This document shows positions 42,420 to 50,636 of a stretch of 64,000 nt of DNA, piece by piece (within the stretch, counting starts at the first letter, position 1; every line of letters begins with the position of its first letter). Origin of the DNA: Planctomycetota bacterium. Its GTDB lineage: Bacteria > Planctomycetota > Phycisphaerae > UBA1845 > PWPN01. The DNA lies in the NCBI GenBank assembly GCA_022711465.1, contig JAKLEZ010000002.1, positions 62,001-126,000 on the forward strand, given 5' to 3'. The notes beneath the pieces were generated by a model that was given only the letters and a program-made list of their open reading frames with translations, was not told where the DNA came from and did not search any database. A program made the translations under genes and the position numbers.

Positions 42420-42581
42420 ATGAGTCGCAGATGGGTCCGTTTGACACGTTGGATGACAATGGCCACCTCCGGCATGGTGGTCTTTCAGTTCGTGGGCTGC
42501 GATCCAACCCTGCAGGTGCTTCAAACCGGCTTCCTCGGGGCCATCACCGGCATGTTGATCTACCTCATGAAGCAGGTCTGA
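42420..42581 (+). CDS. 53-residue membrane-associated peptide
   Basis: The start ATG has a clear CAGGAG Shine-Dalgarno. The peptide has a basic N-terminus (SRRWVRLTRW), a hydrophobic stretch with a possible lipobox-like VGC at residues 25-27, and a second hydrophobic segment (GFLGAITGMLIYLMKQ). I recall short planctomycete peptides of this kind, typically with a 'GCDP' motif after a short hydrophobic region, but know of no function. The regions on both sides (42172-42419 and 42582-42836) hold no other gene. Confidence 0.6.
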   Translation: MSRRWVRLTRWMTMATSGMVVFQFVGCDPTLQVLQTGFLGAITGMLIYLMKQV

Positions 42582-42836
42582 GAACCCCCCAAAAGTTGCC
42601 CGGCCCGGGCGCTTCACCGAAAAAGTGCCATCACCGCACGGGCAACACGCTCGGTCCCGCGAAACCAGGCGAACACCTCGCCACGAAACACGGCACGGTT
42701 CGGCCGGCGTGCAAGCAACGCCGGCCGAGCCTGCCCCGTCTTTGCCGCAAACCCGCCCGTCTCCAGCCGGGCCGGGAAAACCGCCCAGCGGCACACCATC
42801 CGCCACGCACCGCCAATCCGGACTCCCAACCACCCG

Positions 42837-44105
42837 CTACCGGTCCTCAATGCTCGCCGCCCGGCAGCCTCGGTCCCGGACACCCTCGGCCGCCCGGTCC
42901 CGATGATGATCCCGCGACCGATGATGAAGCCAATGGTCCCGCAGCCGGGCGACAGCCTGCGCCAACGGAATCACCCGCATCCCCTCCCGGTCGTCCCACA
43001 ATCCCAGCCGATCCAGCGTCCGAACCGCGTCCGCCACATCAAAGTCAACCTGAATGCCAAACCGATCACGCAGGTAGGACTCCGCCTTCGCACCCAACTC
43101 GGCCTCCGAGGCCAAAAAACCCGCCCCGCAAGCACATAACACGTACGCCAGGGCCGCTTCCTTGATCTCCTCCTGGGCAGTCATCGAAATCAGCATCTGA
43201 ATCGTGCCGCTGTTGTTCGAGATATTCTGAAAGTACAAGTGCCGCGTACGCTGCGAATCACGCTTGGCCCTGGCCGCCCGGTAACCGGTGAGCGTGCGCC
43301 AGAACAAGACCGCCGCCCCAAAAACAACCACCCACAGCAGCCGGCTCACCACCATCAGACCGGCCGAGATGATCTTCGCAACCTGGGCAGTCGTCGAACC
43401 GATCGCCCCCGCGCCTCCGCCCAGCATGAACAGGCGATCTATCCAGTTCATGGTGATCTCCGCGTGCGGCAGCAGAGCCTCCACATCCTCCTCCGGGATG
43501 TCCTTGAACATCTTGAGCAGAATGTGCGCGTCACCCTTCAACCGGGCAATCACCACCAGCCGGCGATGAACCAGCAGCGACCGCCGCGTGCCCCGGATCG
43601 GCGCCTTCAGACAGCGACGCGTCCGTTCCACCTGACCCATCCCACGAACAAACACACAGAAGTCCTCAACCCGGGAAGGATCAAGCTGCACCCGAAAACC
43701 ATGCGAACTGGCTACCCGAATCGCTCGGTCGACGGCCACATCGTCCAGCCGCTCAAAGTTCGCCTTGTCCAGCAGGTACCGCAACTGGGCGTCAAGGGCC
43801 CGATACCCCTCCGGAACACGGGCGGCCAGATCGCCTCCCAGCGGCAGCGTCTCCCGGTCCGGGTTGAAAAACGAGTACCGGTCCTCCAACTCACGCTCGA
43901 AAGCCCCCGCTTCCTGCTCGATCACCGCCACCAAGGCTTCGACAAACGCCGCCAATTCGCCCCGGTCGGTACCCCGTGAACCGTAGTCCTCCTCCAGGGC
44001 ACGAGCCAGATCACAGACCCGCAACGGCACAAACCGGTTGTCCACGTGATGGCATTCGACGTGGGCCGTCGGATCCCGGATCAACTGACTGCGCGATCGA
44101 CGCAT
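42837..44105 (-). CDS. TMEM143/DUF3754-family membrane protein
   Basis: 422 residues. The central pattern fits DUF3754 (eukaryotic TMEM143): a region reading FERLDDVAVDRAIRVASS, KGDAHILLKMFKDIPEEDVEALLP, a pair of hydrophobic segments (LFMLGGGAGAIGSTTAQ; ISAGLMVVSRLLWVVVFGA) and then the signature RTRHLYFQNISNNSGTIQ with a following EIKEAALAYVLC. The family's function is unknown in bacteria; the human member is mitochondrial. The last 30 residues are low-complexity Arg/His. No Shine-Dalgarno is visible; TACGAT ends 7 nt before the ATG, a leaderless-type start. Confidence 0.8.
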   Translation of the reverse strand: MRRSRSQLIRDPTAHVECHHVDNRFVPLRVCDLARALEEDYGSRGTDRGELAAFVEALVAVIEQEAGAFERELEDRYSFFNPDRETLPLGGDLAARVPEGYRALDAQLRYLLDKANFERLDDVAVDRAIRVASSHGFRVQLDPSRVEDFCVFVRGMGQVERTRRCLKAPIRGTRRSLLVHRRLVVIARLKGDAHILLKMFKDIPEEDVEALLPHAEITMNWIDRLFMLGGGAGAIGSTTAQVAKIISAGLMVVSRLLWVVVFGAAVLFWRTLTGYRAARAKRDSQRTRHLYFQNISNNSGTIQMLISMTAQEEIKEAALAYVLCACGAGFLASEAELGAKAESYLRDRFGIQVDFDVADAVRTLDRLGLWDDREGMRVIPLAQAVARLRDHWLHHRSRDHHRDRAAEGVRDRGCRAASIEDR

Positions 44106-45046
44106 GATCGCGATCGTACCAGTTCCAGGAGTGCCCGGCGATACCCGCCTGCCTTGTCCCAAGCCTCCGACCCCGTCCTCCACCATGACCTCCACCGCTC
44201 ACCCACTGGCAGGGCGGCAGCCTCAGCTTCTCCCCAACCAGCCCACCACAGCGGGCAGGTAAGTCGGCTCGCCACCCTCCACAACCACCGGAGCATCCGC
44301 AGTGTTCTCTCCAGGGCGTCAACCCGATACGTGTGTCCCATCGACGAACGCCACCGACCACAAGATCCCCCGAGAAGCCCATGGCTGACCACACCTCAAA
44401 ATCGAATAGGACGCGTAATATGCTCATAAGAATAGAATTATGCCGTCCGCTCCCACCCAGCCAATCGATCGTCGACGTCTCTACTCATCGCTCACAATGG
44501 CTTCGTTTGGCGCTGGCGCATTCCACTGGACATGGCCAAGACGGCATTCCGTCTGCGGGAGGCTCCCCCATTCATGCGCCCCAGACCCTCAGGAGATGCA
44601 ATGAACATCAACCTCGCCGTGCCACCCTTGTCATGGTGGGCCGCGGATGCCACCACGGCTCGCCAGAACGAACACCGGGTGCTTCGCGAGGCCCCCTCGG
44701 CAGCCTGCTCCCCGCGAACAGCGGGGGCGGCACCGGAGCCGGTTGCGTTGTCGCGCCGCGTTGCTTGCGGCGAGTTGGCGGACGGGGTGAACGGGACGGC
44801 ACCGCCGGGTGCCTTCCCATGAAGCACCAATGAAGATATGATGAACGCTCGCTGAGCGCCGGAGCCATGCCCTTACACCGCGAAGGGACAACGGGTGACC
44901 CGCCGTCGGGATCGCCCGCAAGGAGTAGGTCTGCAGGCGCGACAGACCCCGCTCCAGCGTCTCAGCTCATCGGTGCAGTTGGTCCTACCCCGACGTGAGA
45001 CGGGGCACGGCGGCATGTGTGTCGGCCGGCGTGGTTGGGATGATCT
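44106..45046 (+). other. Long intergenic region with unexplained structure
   Basis: 941 bp between the DUF3754 start and the DevC-like start. An AT-rich patch (about 44408-44445, with TAATAT and TAGAAT) interrupts otherwise GC-rich DNA and could hold a promoter. The segment 44601-44822 is a short frame with a Shine-Dalgarno. Several short inverted repeats lie nearby, for example CCACC/GGTGG around 44622-44640 and CCCCG/CGGGG around 44988-45005. No homology is recognisable by eye. Confidence 0.4.
44601..44822 (+). CDS. Hypothetical 73-residue ORF, doubtful
   Basis: The ATG is preceded by AGGAG at a good distance (AGGAGATGCA). The product (MNINLAVPPLSWWAAD...) has low hydrophobicity after residue 16 and no recognisable domain, and the antisense strand is equally open. 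It may be a real small gene, part of a structured RNA, or chance. It precedes the DevCAB-like operon. Confidence 0.2.
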   Translation: MNINLAVPPLSWWAADATTARQNEHRVLREAPSAACSPRTAGAAPEPVALSRRVACGELADGVNGTAPPGAFP

Positions 45047-46183
45047 ATGCCCGCGATTGCCCTCCATAACCTGATCCACGACAAGCACAAGCTGGTGCTT
45101 GCACTCGTGGGCATCATGTTCTCGGTCGTGCTCATTACCCTCCAACTGGGCATCCTGACCAACGCCACCCACAACGCCGGCGGCCTGGTCAACAACGCCG
45201 GGGCCGACGTCTGGGTCATGCAATGCGGTACCCGAAATGTCGACCAGTGCGAGACCCTCAGCGAACGGCGATACTACCAGGTCATCACCGTCCCCGGCGT
45301 GGCCTGGGCCGAACGCCTCGTGGTCCAATTCTCGCCCTGGAAGCTCCCCAACGGACAACAGTCCACCGTCACCCTCGTGGGCCTCGAGCCCGACTCCCGC
45401 CTGAACCTGCCCTGGGGCATGGCCGTCGGCCAGCGAGACGACATCTTCCACCAAAACGGTATCATCATCGACAAACGCGAAAGAAGCCGCTACGGTTCGG
45501 CCGAAAGACCGCTGAGCGTCGACGACCGCCTCGAGATCGGCGGGCACCGGGCACGCGTCGCGGGCTTTAGCTCCGGCGTCGGAACCTTCACCTTCGCTCC
45601 CTATGTCTTCACCAGCTACAAGCGAGCTCAGGAATCCGGAAAACTACGCCCCGACTCCACCAAGTATGTCCTGGTCAAGGCCCTGCCCGGCCTCAGCGCC
45701 GAGGAACTCCGCGATCGCATTCTCCAGCGAGTCAACGAGGTCGACGCCTTCACCACCACCGAGTTCGCCGCCAAAACCAGCTACTACTGGCTGATCAGCA
45801 CCGGAATGGGGCTCGGCGTCATCGCCGCGGCCACCATCTCCCTCATCGTCGGCACTGTGATCGTCGGCCAGACAATGTACTCGGCCACCATCGAACGGCT
45901 CCATGAGTACGGCACACTCAAGGCCCTGGGCATGAGCAACATCGCCTTGGCCGGCGTCGTCGTCCGCCAGGCGATCATGACCGGGTTGATTGGATACGCG
46001 GGAGGAGCGGCCATCGCCTATTCCGTGGGCAACCGCTTGTCCCAGTACAACGTGCCCGTCGAAGTGCCGTTGGCCTTGCTGGCCGTCATGCTCGTGGTCG
46101 CCGTCGGTATGTGCGTGGTCGCAAGCGTTAGCAGCGTGGTTCGCGTGTTCCGTCTCGAGCCCGCGATCGTGTTCCGCAACTAG
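45047..46183 (+). CDS. MacB/DevC-type ABC transporter permease
   Basis: 378 residues. One N-terminal helix (LVLALVGIMFSVVLITLQLG), a periplasmic domain of about 210 residues and three C-terminal FtsX-type helices, ending in VRVFRLEPAIVFRN, the R-x-x-P-A-x-x-F/L-R pattern of FtsX/MacB/DevC permeases. DevC of cyanobacteria works with DevA (ATPase) and DevB (adaptor) to export envelope glycolipids through TolC. Here the ATPase and adaptor genes follow in the order C-A-B. The start has only GGGATG upstream; an ATG a few codons away is not available, so 45047 is the best choice. Confidence 0.88.
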   Translation: MPAIALHNLIHDKHKLVLALVGIMFSVVLITLQLGILTNATHNAGGLVNNAGADVWVMQCGTRNVDQCETLSERRYYQVITVPGVAWAERLVVQFSPWKLPNGQQSTVTLVGLEPDSRLNLPWGMAVGQRDDIFHQNGIIIDKRERSRYGSAERPLSVDDRLEIGGHRARVAGFSSGVGTFTFAPYVFTSYKRAQESGKLRPDSTKYVLVKALPGLSAEELRDRILQRVNEVDAFTTTEFAAKTSYYWLISTGMGLGVIAAATISLIVGTVIVGQTMYSATIERLHEYGTLKALGMSNIALAGVVVRQAIMTGLIGYAGGAAIAYSVGNRLSQYNVPVEVPLALLAVMLVVAVGMCVVASVSSVVRVFRLEPAIVFRN

Positions 46184-46375
46184 CGCCGTTCGTCACCGAA
46201 TCCCTGTTACCGGGTGTGGCACCGGCCCCTCGCCGGCATGGTCCTCGTGGCCCGGCCGGCATTCAGGCTCGCATGCGGGGCTTGCCACCAACCACACCGC
46301 GGTGAAAAACGCGGGTCTTCTTCCCCCTGGTTGCCGGGGAGGTCGACATTCGAGGTGCCTCGGGAGCTGAAAAGA

Positions 46376-47107
46376 GTGATCGAAGTCGCCGACAACGTGG
46401 CCTTGCGGGCCGAGGATGTGCACAAGAGCTACCTCGAAGGCACCCGCATGGTCGAGGTCCTCAAAAACGTGACCCTCAATGTCCGCCGCGGCGAGCTGAC
46501 CTTGCTGGCCGGACCCAGCGGCTCGGGCAAGACCACGCTCCTGACTATCATGGGCCTGTTGCTCAAGCCGACCAGCGGAAAAATCGTCCTCCTCGGTCGC
46601 GATGTCACCGCCCTCGGAGAGGCGGCCCTGCCCGCCATTCGCCGGCGCCATATCGGTTTCATCTTCCAGGGATTCAACCTGCTCAGCTCCCTGAATGCGC
46701 TCCAGAACGTGGAGATCGCTCTCGGCCTGCAGGGCGTCACCGGAAGCCGGGCCCGCAAACAGGCCATGGAACTCCTCGAGCACGTGGGCTTGGAACACCG
46801 CTGGCGGCATCGGCCGGCGGCTATGAGCGGAGGAGAAAAGCAGCGCGTGGCCGTGGCCCGGGCCCTGGCCAGCCCCGCCGAGTTGGTCCTCGCCGATGAG
46901 CCAACCGGCAACCTCGACTCGAACACCGGCTCCCAGGTCATCACGACACTGCAACAACTGGCCCACGAACAGAACCGCGCCGTCCTCGTCGTGACCCATG
47001 ATCAGAGCCTGTTCACGCTGGCCGATCGAATCGTCCGTCTCAGGGACGGCCAGATCCTCGATGACGAACTTGTCTATAGCGGTGCATCAGCTAAAATGCC
47101 CGCTTGA
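46376..47107 (+). CDS. MacB/DevA/LolD-type ABC transporter ATPase
   Basis: 243 residues from a GTG start at 46376, preceded by GGGAG at 9-10 nt; an upstream ATG at 46214 would add 54 residues without family-like sequence. Walker A GPSGSGKTT, Q-loop FIFQGFNLLSSLNA, signature MSGGEKQRVAVARA, Walker B LVLADEPTGNLDS and the H-loop VVTHDQ are complete, and the size is right for LolD/DevA/MacB-N domains. It powers the FtsX-type permease. It begins 192 bp after that gene and 68 bp before the adaptor gene. Confidence 0.92.
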   Translation: MIEVADNVALRAEDVHKSYLEGTRMVEVLKNVTLNVRRGELTLLAGPSGSGKTTLLTIMGLLLKPTSGKIVLLGRDVTALGEAALPAIRRRHIGFIFQGFNLLSSLNALQNVEIALGLQGVTGSRARKQAMELLEHVGLEHRWRHRPAAMSGGEKQRVAVARALASPAELVLADEPTGNLDSNTGSQVITTLQQLAHEQNRAVLVVTHDQSLFTLADRIVRLRDGQILDDELVYSGASAKMPA

Positions 47108-47175
47108 CGGGCGGGCTGACCGCCGGCCGACGGATCGGCCCGGAGTGACGGCGCGACGGATCGCCGAGGTGTGCT

Positions 47176-48255
47176 GTGAAGAAGCCTTGGATTCAGTGTC
47201 TGGTGTTCTTTGGCCTCCTGGCTGCCACCGGTGTCCCCCTGTTCTACTACGGCTCCGGCCGCTCGGCAATCGGTGAGGCCCAGCCACGCCCGCCCGAGGC
47301 AGTCTGGCCCGGCCACAATCCCCATCTTCTGTTCAGCGCCCCCGGCGTGACCGAGCCCTCCTCACGCACACTCCAGATCTTCAGCGAGGCCTCCGGCACC
47401 ATCCGGCAGATCTTCGTCAAGAGCGGCGATGCCGTCACCACCGGCCAGGCCCTCTTCGAACTCATCAACGATACCCAGATGGCCCAGGTCCGCCACCGCG
47501 AAGCCCTGGTCCGGGCCGCTCAAGCTCAATTGGCCAAACTGCGAAGCTGGGAACGCCCCGAGGACCGCATCATCGCCCGGGAACAGTGGCAGGAGGCCCA
47601 GGCCATGGTCCACCTGGCCGAGTACGAACTCAAACGCGTCGAGTCCCTGGTACGCGAAAACGCAACCTCCGACAAGGAACTCATCAACGTCCGCGAAAAC
47701 AACGCCGCCGCACGCGCCCGGGCCAACGCGGCCAAGGCCCGCTTCGATCGGGCCGAGGCCGGCCCCAGCAAGGAGGACGTCGAGGTCGCCGAGGCCGCCG
47801 TCGACGAGGCCCAGACCCAGCTCCAGGTCTCCCAGACCGTCCTGGCCAAAACCATAGTCAGAAGCCCAATCGATGGCATCGTGATCTACCGCCATCTCGA
47901 GCCCGGCGAGGCCGTCGGCCCCGAAGTCGGTAAACCCGTCCTCTCCATCGGCAATCGCAATGTCCTCCACCTCCGGGCCGACGTCGATGAGACCGACCTC
48001 GCCAAAGTCAAGCTCGGCCAGCGGGTCTTCGCTACCGCCGATGCGTTCGGGCCCACCCAGTTCGGCGGCCGGGTCGTGCACATCGAACAGACCCTCGGCC
48101 GCAAGAACTTCCGAACCTATTCTCCGACCGAAAGAACTGATACGAAGATATTAGAGGTGGTCATCGCCATGGACGACGGTGGCATCCTGCCCCTCGATCT
48201 GCAGATGACCACCTGGTTCCTCGACGATGACGCCCCGGCCGCCACCTCGAAGTGA
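47176..48255 (+). CDS. DevB/HlyD-type membrane-fusion protein
   Basis: 359 residues from a GTG start with GAGGTG upstream. A membrane anchor (residues 5-22) is followed by a barrel-sandwich half (FSEASGTIRQIFVKSGDAV), a coiled-coil hairpin (about 95-225), the return half VRSPIDGIVIYRHLEPGEAV and a C-terminal beta domain. The DevB-like adaptor would link the pump to an outer-membrane TolC-type channel, which is not encoded in the window. With 45047-46183 and 46376-47107 it completes a tripartite exporter of unknown substrate. Confidence 0.9.
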   Translation: MKKPWIQCLVFFGLLAATGVPLFYYGSGRSAIGEAQPRPPEAVWPGHNPHLLFSAPGVTEPSSRTLQIFSEASGTIRQIFVKSGDAVTTGQALFELINDTQMAQVRHREALVRAAQAQLAKLRSWERPEDRIIAREQWQEAQAMVHLAEYELKRVESLVRENATSDKELINVRENNAAARARANAAKARFDRAEAGPSKEDVEVAEAAVDEAQTQLQVSQTVLAKTIVRSPIDGIVIYRHLEPGEAVGPEVGKPVLSIGNRNVLHLRADVDETDLAKVKLGQRVFATADAFGPTQFGGRVVHIEQTLGRKNFRTYSPTERTDTKILEVVIAMDDGGILPLDLQMTTWFLDDDAPAATSK

Positions 48256-48307
48256 GAGCCTTCGAGGACCGGGCGCCCTGACCTTTGGCCGCCGAGCATC
48301 ACTGGAT

Positions 48308-49504
48308 ATGCAAGCCAACCGCCGATTCATGACCGTCGTCCTCACCCTCGGAGCCGCTTGGACGGCCGGGTGCGGTCCCTCCTCACCCTTCGCGGAACAG
48401 ACCTCCCCCCGCCTTGAAACAACCCCCACCGCAACCTTCCGGGCCGGCTCCCTCCTCGGAACCCAGGCCCTTCGCGGCCGCAACTACCTCATCCTCGACG
48501 AGGTCCCCCTCATCGATGAATACTACCTGTTCAGCATCCAGACCAGCGAGGGCACGATCCAGGCCCACGGACTCAATATGCTCACCCTCCGCCTGGAGGA
48601 AATGCGAGCCGTCGAACTCGCCGAACGCATCAACACCGGTTCACACGTCGCCCGCGGCGGCGTCGACTCGCTCAGAAAGACCGGCGAGGGCCTCGGCGAA
48701 ATCCTCAGCGATCCCGCCGGTACACTCATGCGCACCCCAGGCGGCGTCGAACGGGCCATCACCGAACAGTTCGACCCCGCCGACCGACGCGCGGGCAGCC
48801 TCGTCCGCCGCCAGCTCGCCGCCGCGATCGGCTGCGATCCCGAAACCAGCAACCCGATCCTCAAACGCATGCTCGATAGCATAGCCCTGCGACGGAAACT
48901 CGGCGAACTGGCCACCGGCGGGGCACTCGGACTGGCCGTCCCCGGAGCCGGCCTGCTCTCCGGCGCCGCCGAGATCAAGCACACCGTCCAGACCACCCTG
49001 CCCCACGAGATCAACGCTGGAATCGAGAACCGCCTGCTCCAGATCGGCATTCCTCAAAACCTGGCCCGCGAGTTCGTCCGCCAACCCCACTTCACCACCA
49101 CCCAACGCATGGTCTTCATGTGGTTCTTCGGCCAGCTGCAGCATGTCGCCGGACGCGCCGCCGTCGTCACCACCGCCGTCCAGGCCCGCGATGAGCCCGA
49201 GGCCCTCGGCGTCATCCACCAGACCGTCCTGCTCGCTCAACTCGCCCAGCGGCGAACCATCCGCCAACTCACCGACACATCACCCGTCGTCGCCGTCCTC
49301 GACGACGATACCCTCGTCGCCGTCCGAACCGCCGACTACCTCTATAACCCGCAACCGGCCATCGACGCCGTCAACCGCTGCCGAACCGGCCGGCCGGATA
49401 CCCCCGCCGTCCTGGTCATCACCGGCCGATTCGCCCCTCAGGCCGCCCAAGCCTTGGTCCGTGCCGGCATCCGCCCCGCCGAGAACGCACGCTTGACCTG
49501 GTAG
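48308..49504 (+). CDS. Lipoprotein of unknown function, adjacent to a DevCAB-like exporter
   Basis: 398 residues. A lipoprotein signal (LTLGAAWTAGC, Cys near residue 22) starts it. The mature part is mostly helical, with a glycine/alanine-rich hydrophobic hairpin (ATGGALGLAVPGAGLLSGAA, about residues 220-240) that could insert in a membrane, and a C-terminal strand-rich end (VVAVLDDDTLVAVRTADYLY). I recognise no family. An alternative ATG at 48329 fits equally with the signal peptide. It starts 52 bp after the adaptor gene on the same strand and may be its partner. It ends 6 bp from the convergent msrBA gene. Confidence 0.75.
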   Translation: MQANRRFMTVVLTLGAAWTAGCGPSSPFAEQTSPRLETTPTATFRAGSLLGTQALRGRNYLILDEVPLIDEYYLFSIQTSEGTIQAHGLNMLTLRLEEMRAVELAERINTGSHVARGGVDSLRKTGEGLGEILSDPAGTLMRTPGGVERAITEQFDPADRRAGSLVRRQLAAAIGCDPETSNPILKRMLDSIALRRKLGELATGGALGLAVPGAGLLSGAAEIKHTVQTTLPHEINAGIENRLLQIGIPQNLAREFVRQPHFTTTQRMVFMWFFGQLQHVAGRAAVVTTAVQARDEPEALGVIHQTVLLAQLAQRRTIRQLTDTSPVVAVLDDDTLVAVRTADYLYNPQPAIDAVNRCRTGRPDTPAVLVITGRFAPQAAQALVRAGIRPAENARLTW

Positions 49505-49510
49505 CTGGCC

Positions 49511-50605
49511 TCAATTCGTCGGCAACGGACACGAGCCGCCGTGCTTGACGTGATAGTCCTGGTGATACTCCTCCGCCTCGTAGAACGGCGGGGCAGACTC
49601 AACCTGGGTGACGATCTTGCGGCCACGGAACCGCGACGATTTCGACAGCTCCTCGATGTACGACCTGGCCTCAGCGGCCTGCCGGTCGTCGACCACGAAG
49701 ATCGCCGAGCGGTACTGGGTCCCGACGTCCGGCCCTTGACGATTGAGCTGCGTCGGGTCGTGGATCCGAAAGAACCACTCGAGCAACTGGCGATAGGTCA
49801 CCTGCTTCGGGTCAAACCTCACCCGCACGGTCTCGGCATGACCCGTGACGTGAGCGCAGACCTGCTGATAGGTCGGGTGCGGCGTCCTTCCACCCTGGTA
49901 CCCCGACACGGCGCTGATCACCCCCGGCACCTGCTGCAGCCGGTCCTCGATCCCCCAGAAGCAGCCACCAGCGAAATACGCCGTCTCAAACGCGATCGGC
50001 CGCGATTCCGGCGGCAGCTCTTCTCCCTTCCGGTGAAACCGCAACGCCCCCGAGTTCATGCAGTAACGCAGACCCGTCGGCTTCGGACCGTCGTTGAAGA
50101 CGTGCCCCAGGTGACAGCCGCACCGCACACAGAGCGTCTCGGTCCGGATCATCCCGTGACTGGTGTCGCCCACCTCGCGAATGTGAGCCTTGTCAAACGG
50201 CTGGAAGAAACTCGGCCAGCCGGTTCCGGAGTGAAACTTGGCATTCGACGAGAACAGCGGCAGCCCGCAAAGCCGACATAAGTACGTCCCTTCCTCCTTG
50301 TTGTCCAGCAGGACGCCGCAGAACGGCCGCTCGGTTCCCTTGGCCAGCAGAATGTCACGCTCCTCGGGCGTCAGAGCGGCGGCCAACTCCTCGACGCGAC
50401 GCCTCGGCAGGGGGGTCAGGTCGTATCCACTTCCCGAGTAGATCATCTTGATTCCCTTCTTGCTCTTCGCGCTCTCCTTGGCCGCCGGCCGGCTCGCCGC
50501 TTTCGCTGCAGCCCGCGGCGCCGCCTCGCCGACCGTCCAAGCCACCAGCACCGCCAGCAAGACGACCGCCAGCGCCCGCCAGCCCACGGCTCCCAATCCG
50601 CTCAT
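49511..50605 (-). CDS. Envelope methionine sulfoxide reductase, MsrB-MsrA fusion
   Basis: 364 residues. An N-terminal signal anchor (residues 9-27) and a Lys/Ala-rich linker indicate export. MsrB follows (residues 60-195): zinc ligands C110/C113 and C159/C162, SGTGWPSF (a Thr where some MsrB have the resolving Cys), and catalytic C182 in RYCMNSGAL. MsrA (residues 205-364) has catalytic C215 in AGGCFWG and a C-terminal Cys (GGSCPLPTN) that may resolve it. The two halves reduce R- and S-methionine sulfoxide in exported proteins, with electrons from an unseen partner. The order MsrB then MsrA is the reverse of Neisseria PilB. GGGAGG upstream; 31 bp after nuoN, so it may be co-transcribed. Confidence 0.93.
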   Translation of the reverse strand: MSGLGAVGWRALAVVLLAVLVAWTVGEAAPRAAAKAASRPAAKESAKSKKGIKMIYSGSGYDLTPLPRRRVEELAAALTPEERDILLAKGTERPFCGVLLDNKEEGTYLCRLCGLPLFSSNAKFHSGTGWPSFFQPFDKAHIREVGDTSHGMIRTETLCVRCGCHLGHVFNDGPKPTGLRYCMNSGALRFHRKGEELPPESRPIAFETAYFAGGCFWGIEDRLQQVPGVISAVSGYQGGRTPHPTYQQVCAHVTGHAETVRVRFDPKQVTYRQLLEWFFRIHDPTQLNRQGPDVGTQYRSAIFVVDDRQAAEARSYIEELSKSSRFRGRKIVTQVESAPPFYEAEEYHQDYHVKHGGSCPLPTN

Positions 50606-50636
50606 CGCTCAGCCTCCCGCCGCGATCCGTCGCCGC

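Noticed and set aside
42599..42611. GCCCGG-C-CCGGGC inverted repeat after the 53-residue gene
   Set aside because: A one-base loop cannot fold as RNA and GC palindromes of this size are expected in such DNA.
46214..46375. 54-residue upstream extension of the DevA-like ATPase
   Set aside because: It is unlike the family; a GTG with GGGAG at the right distance gives the normal N-terminus.
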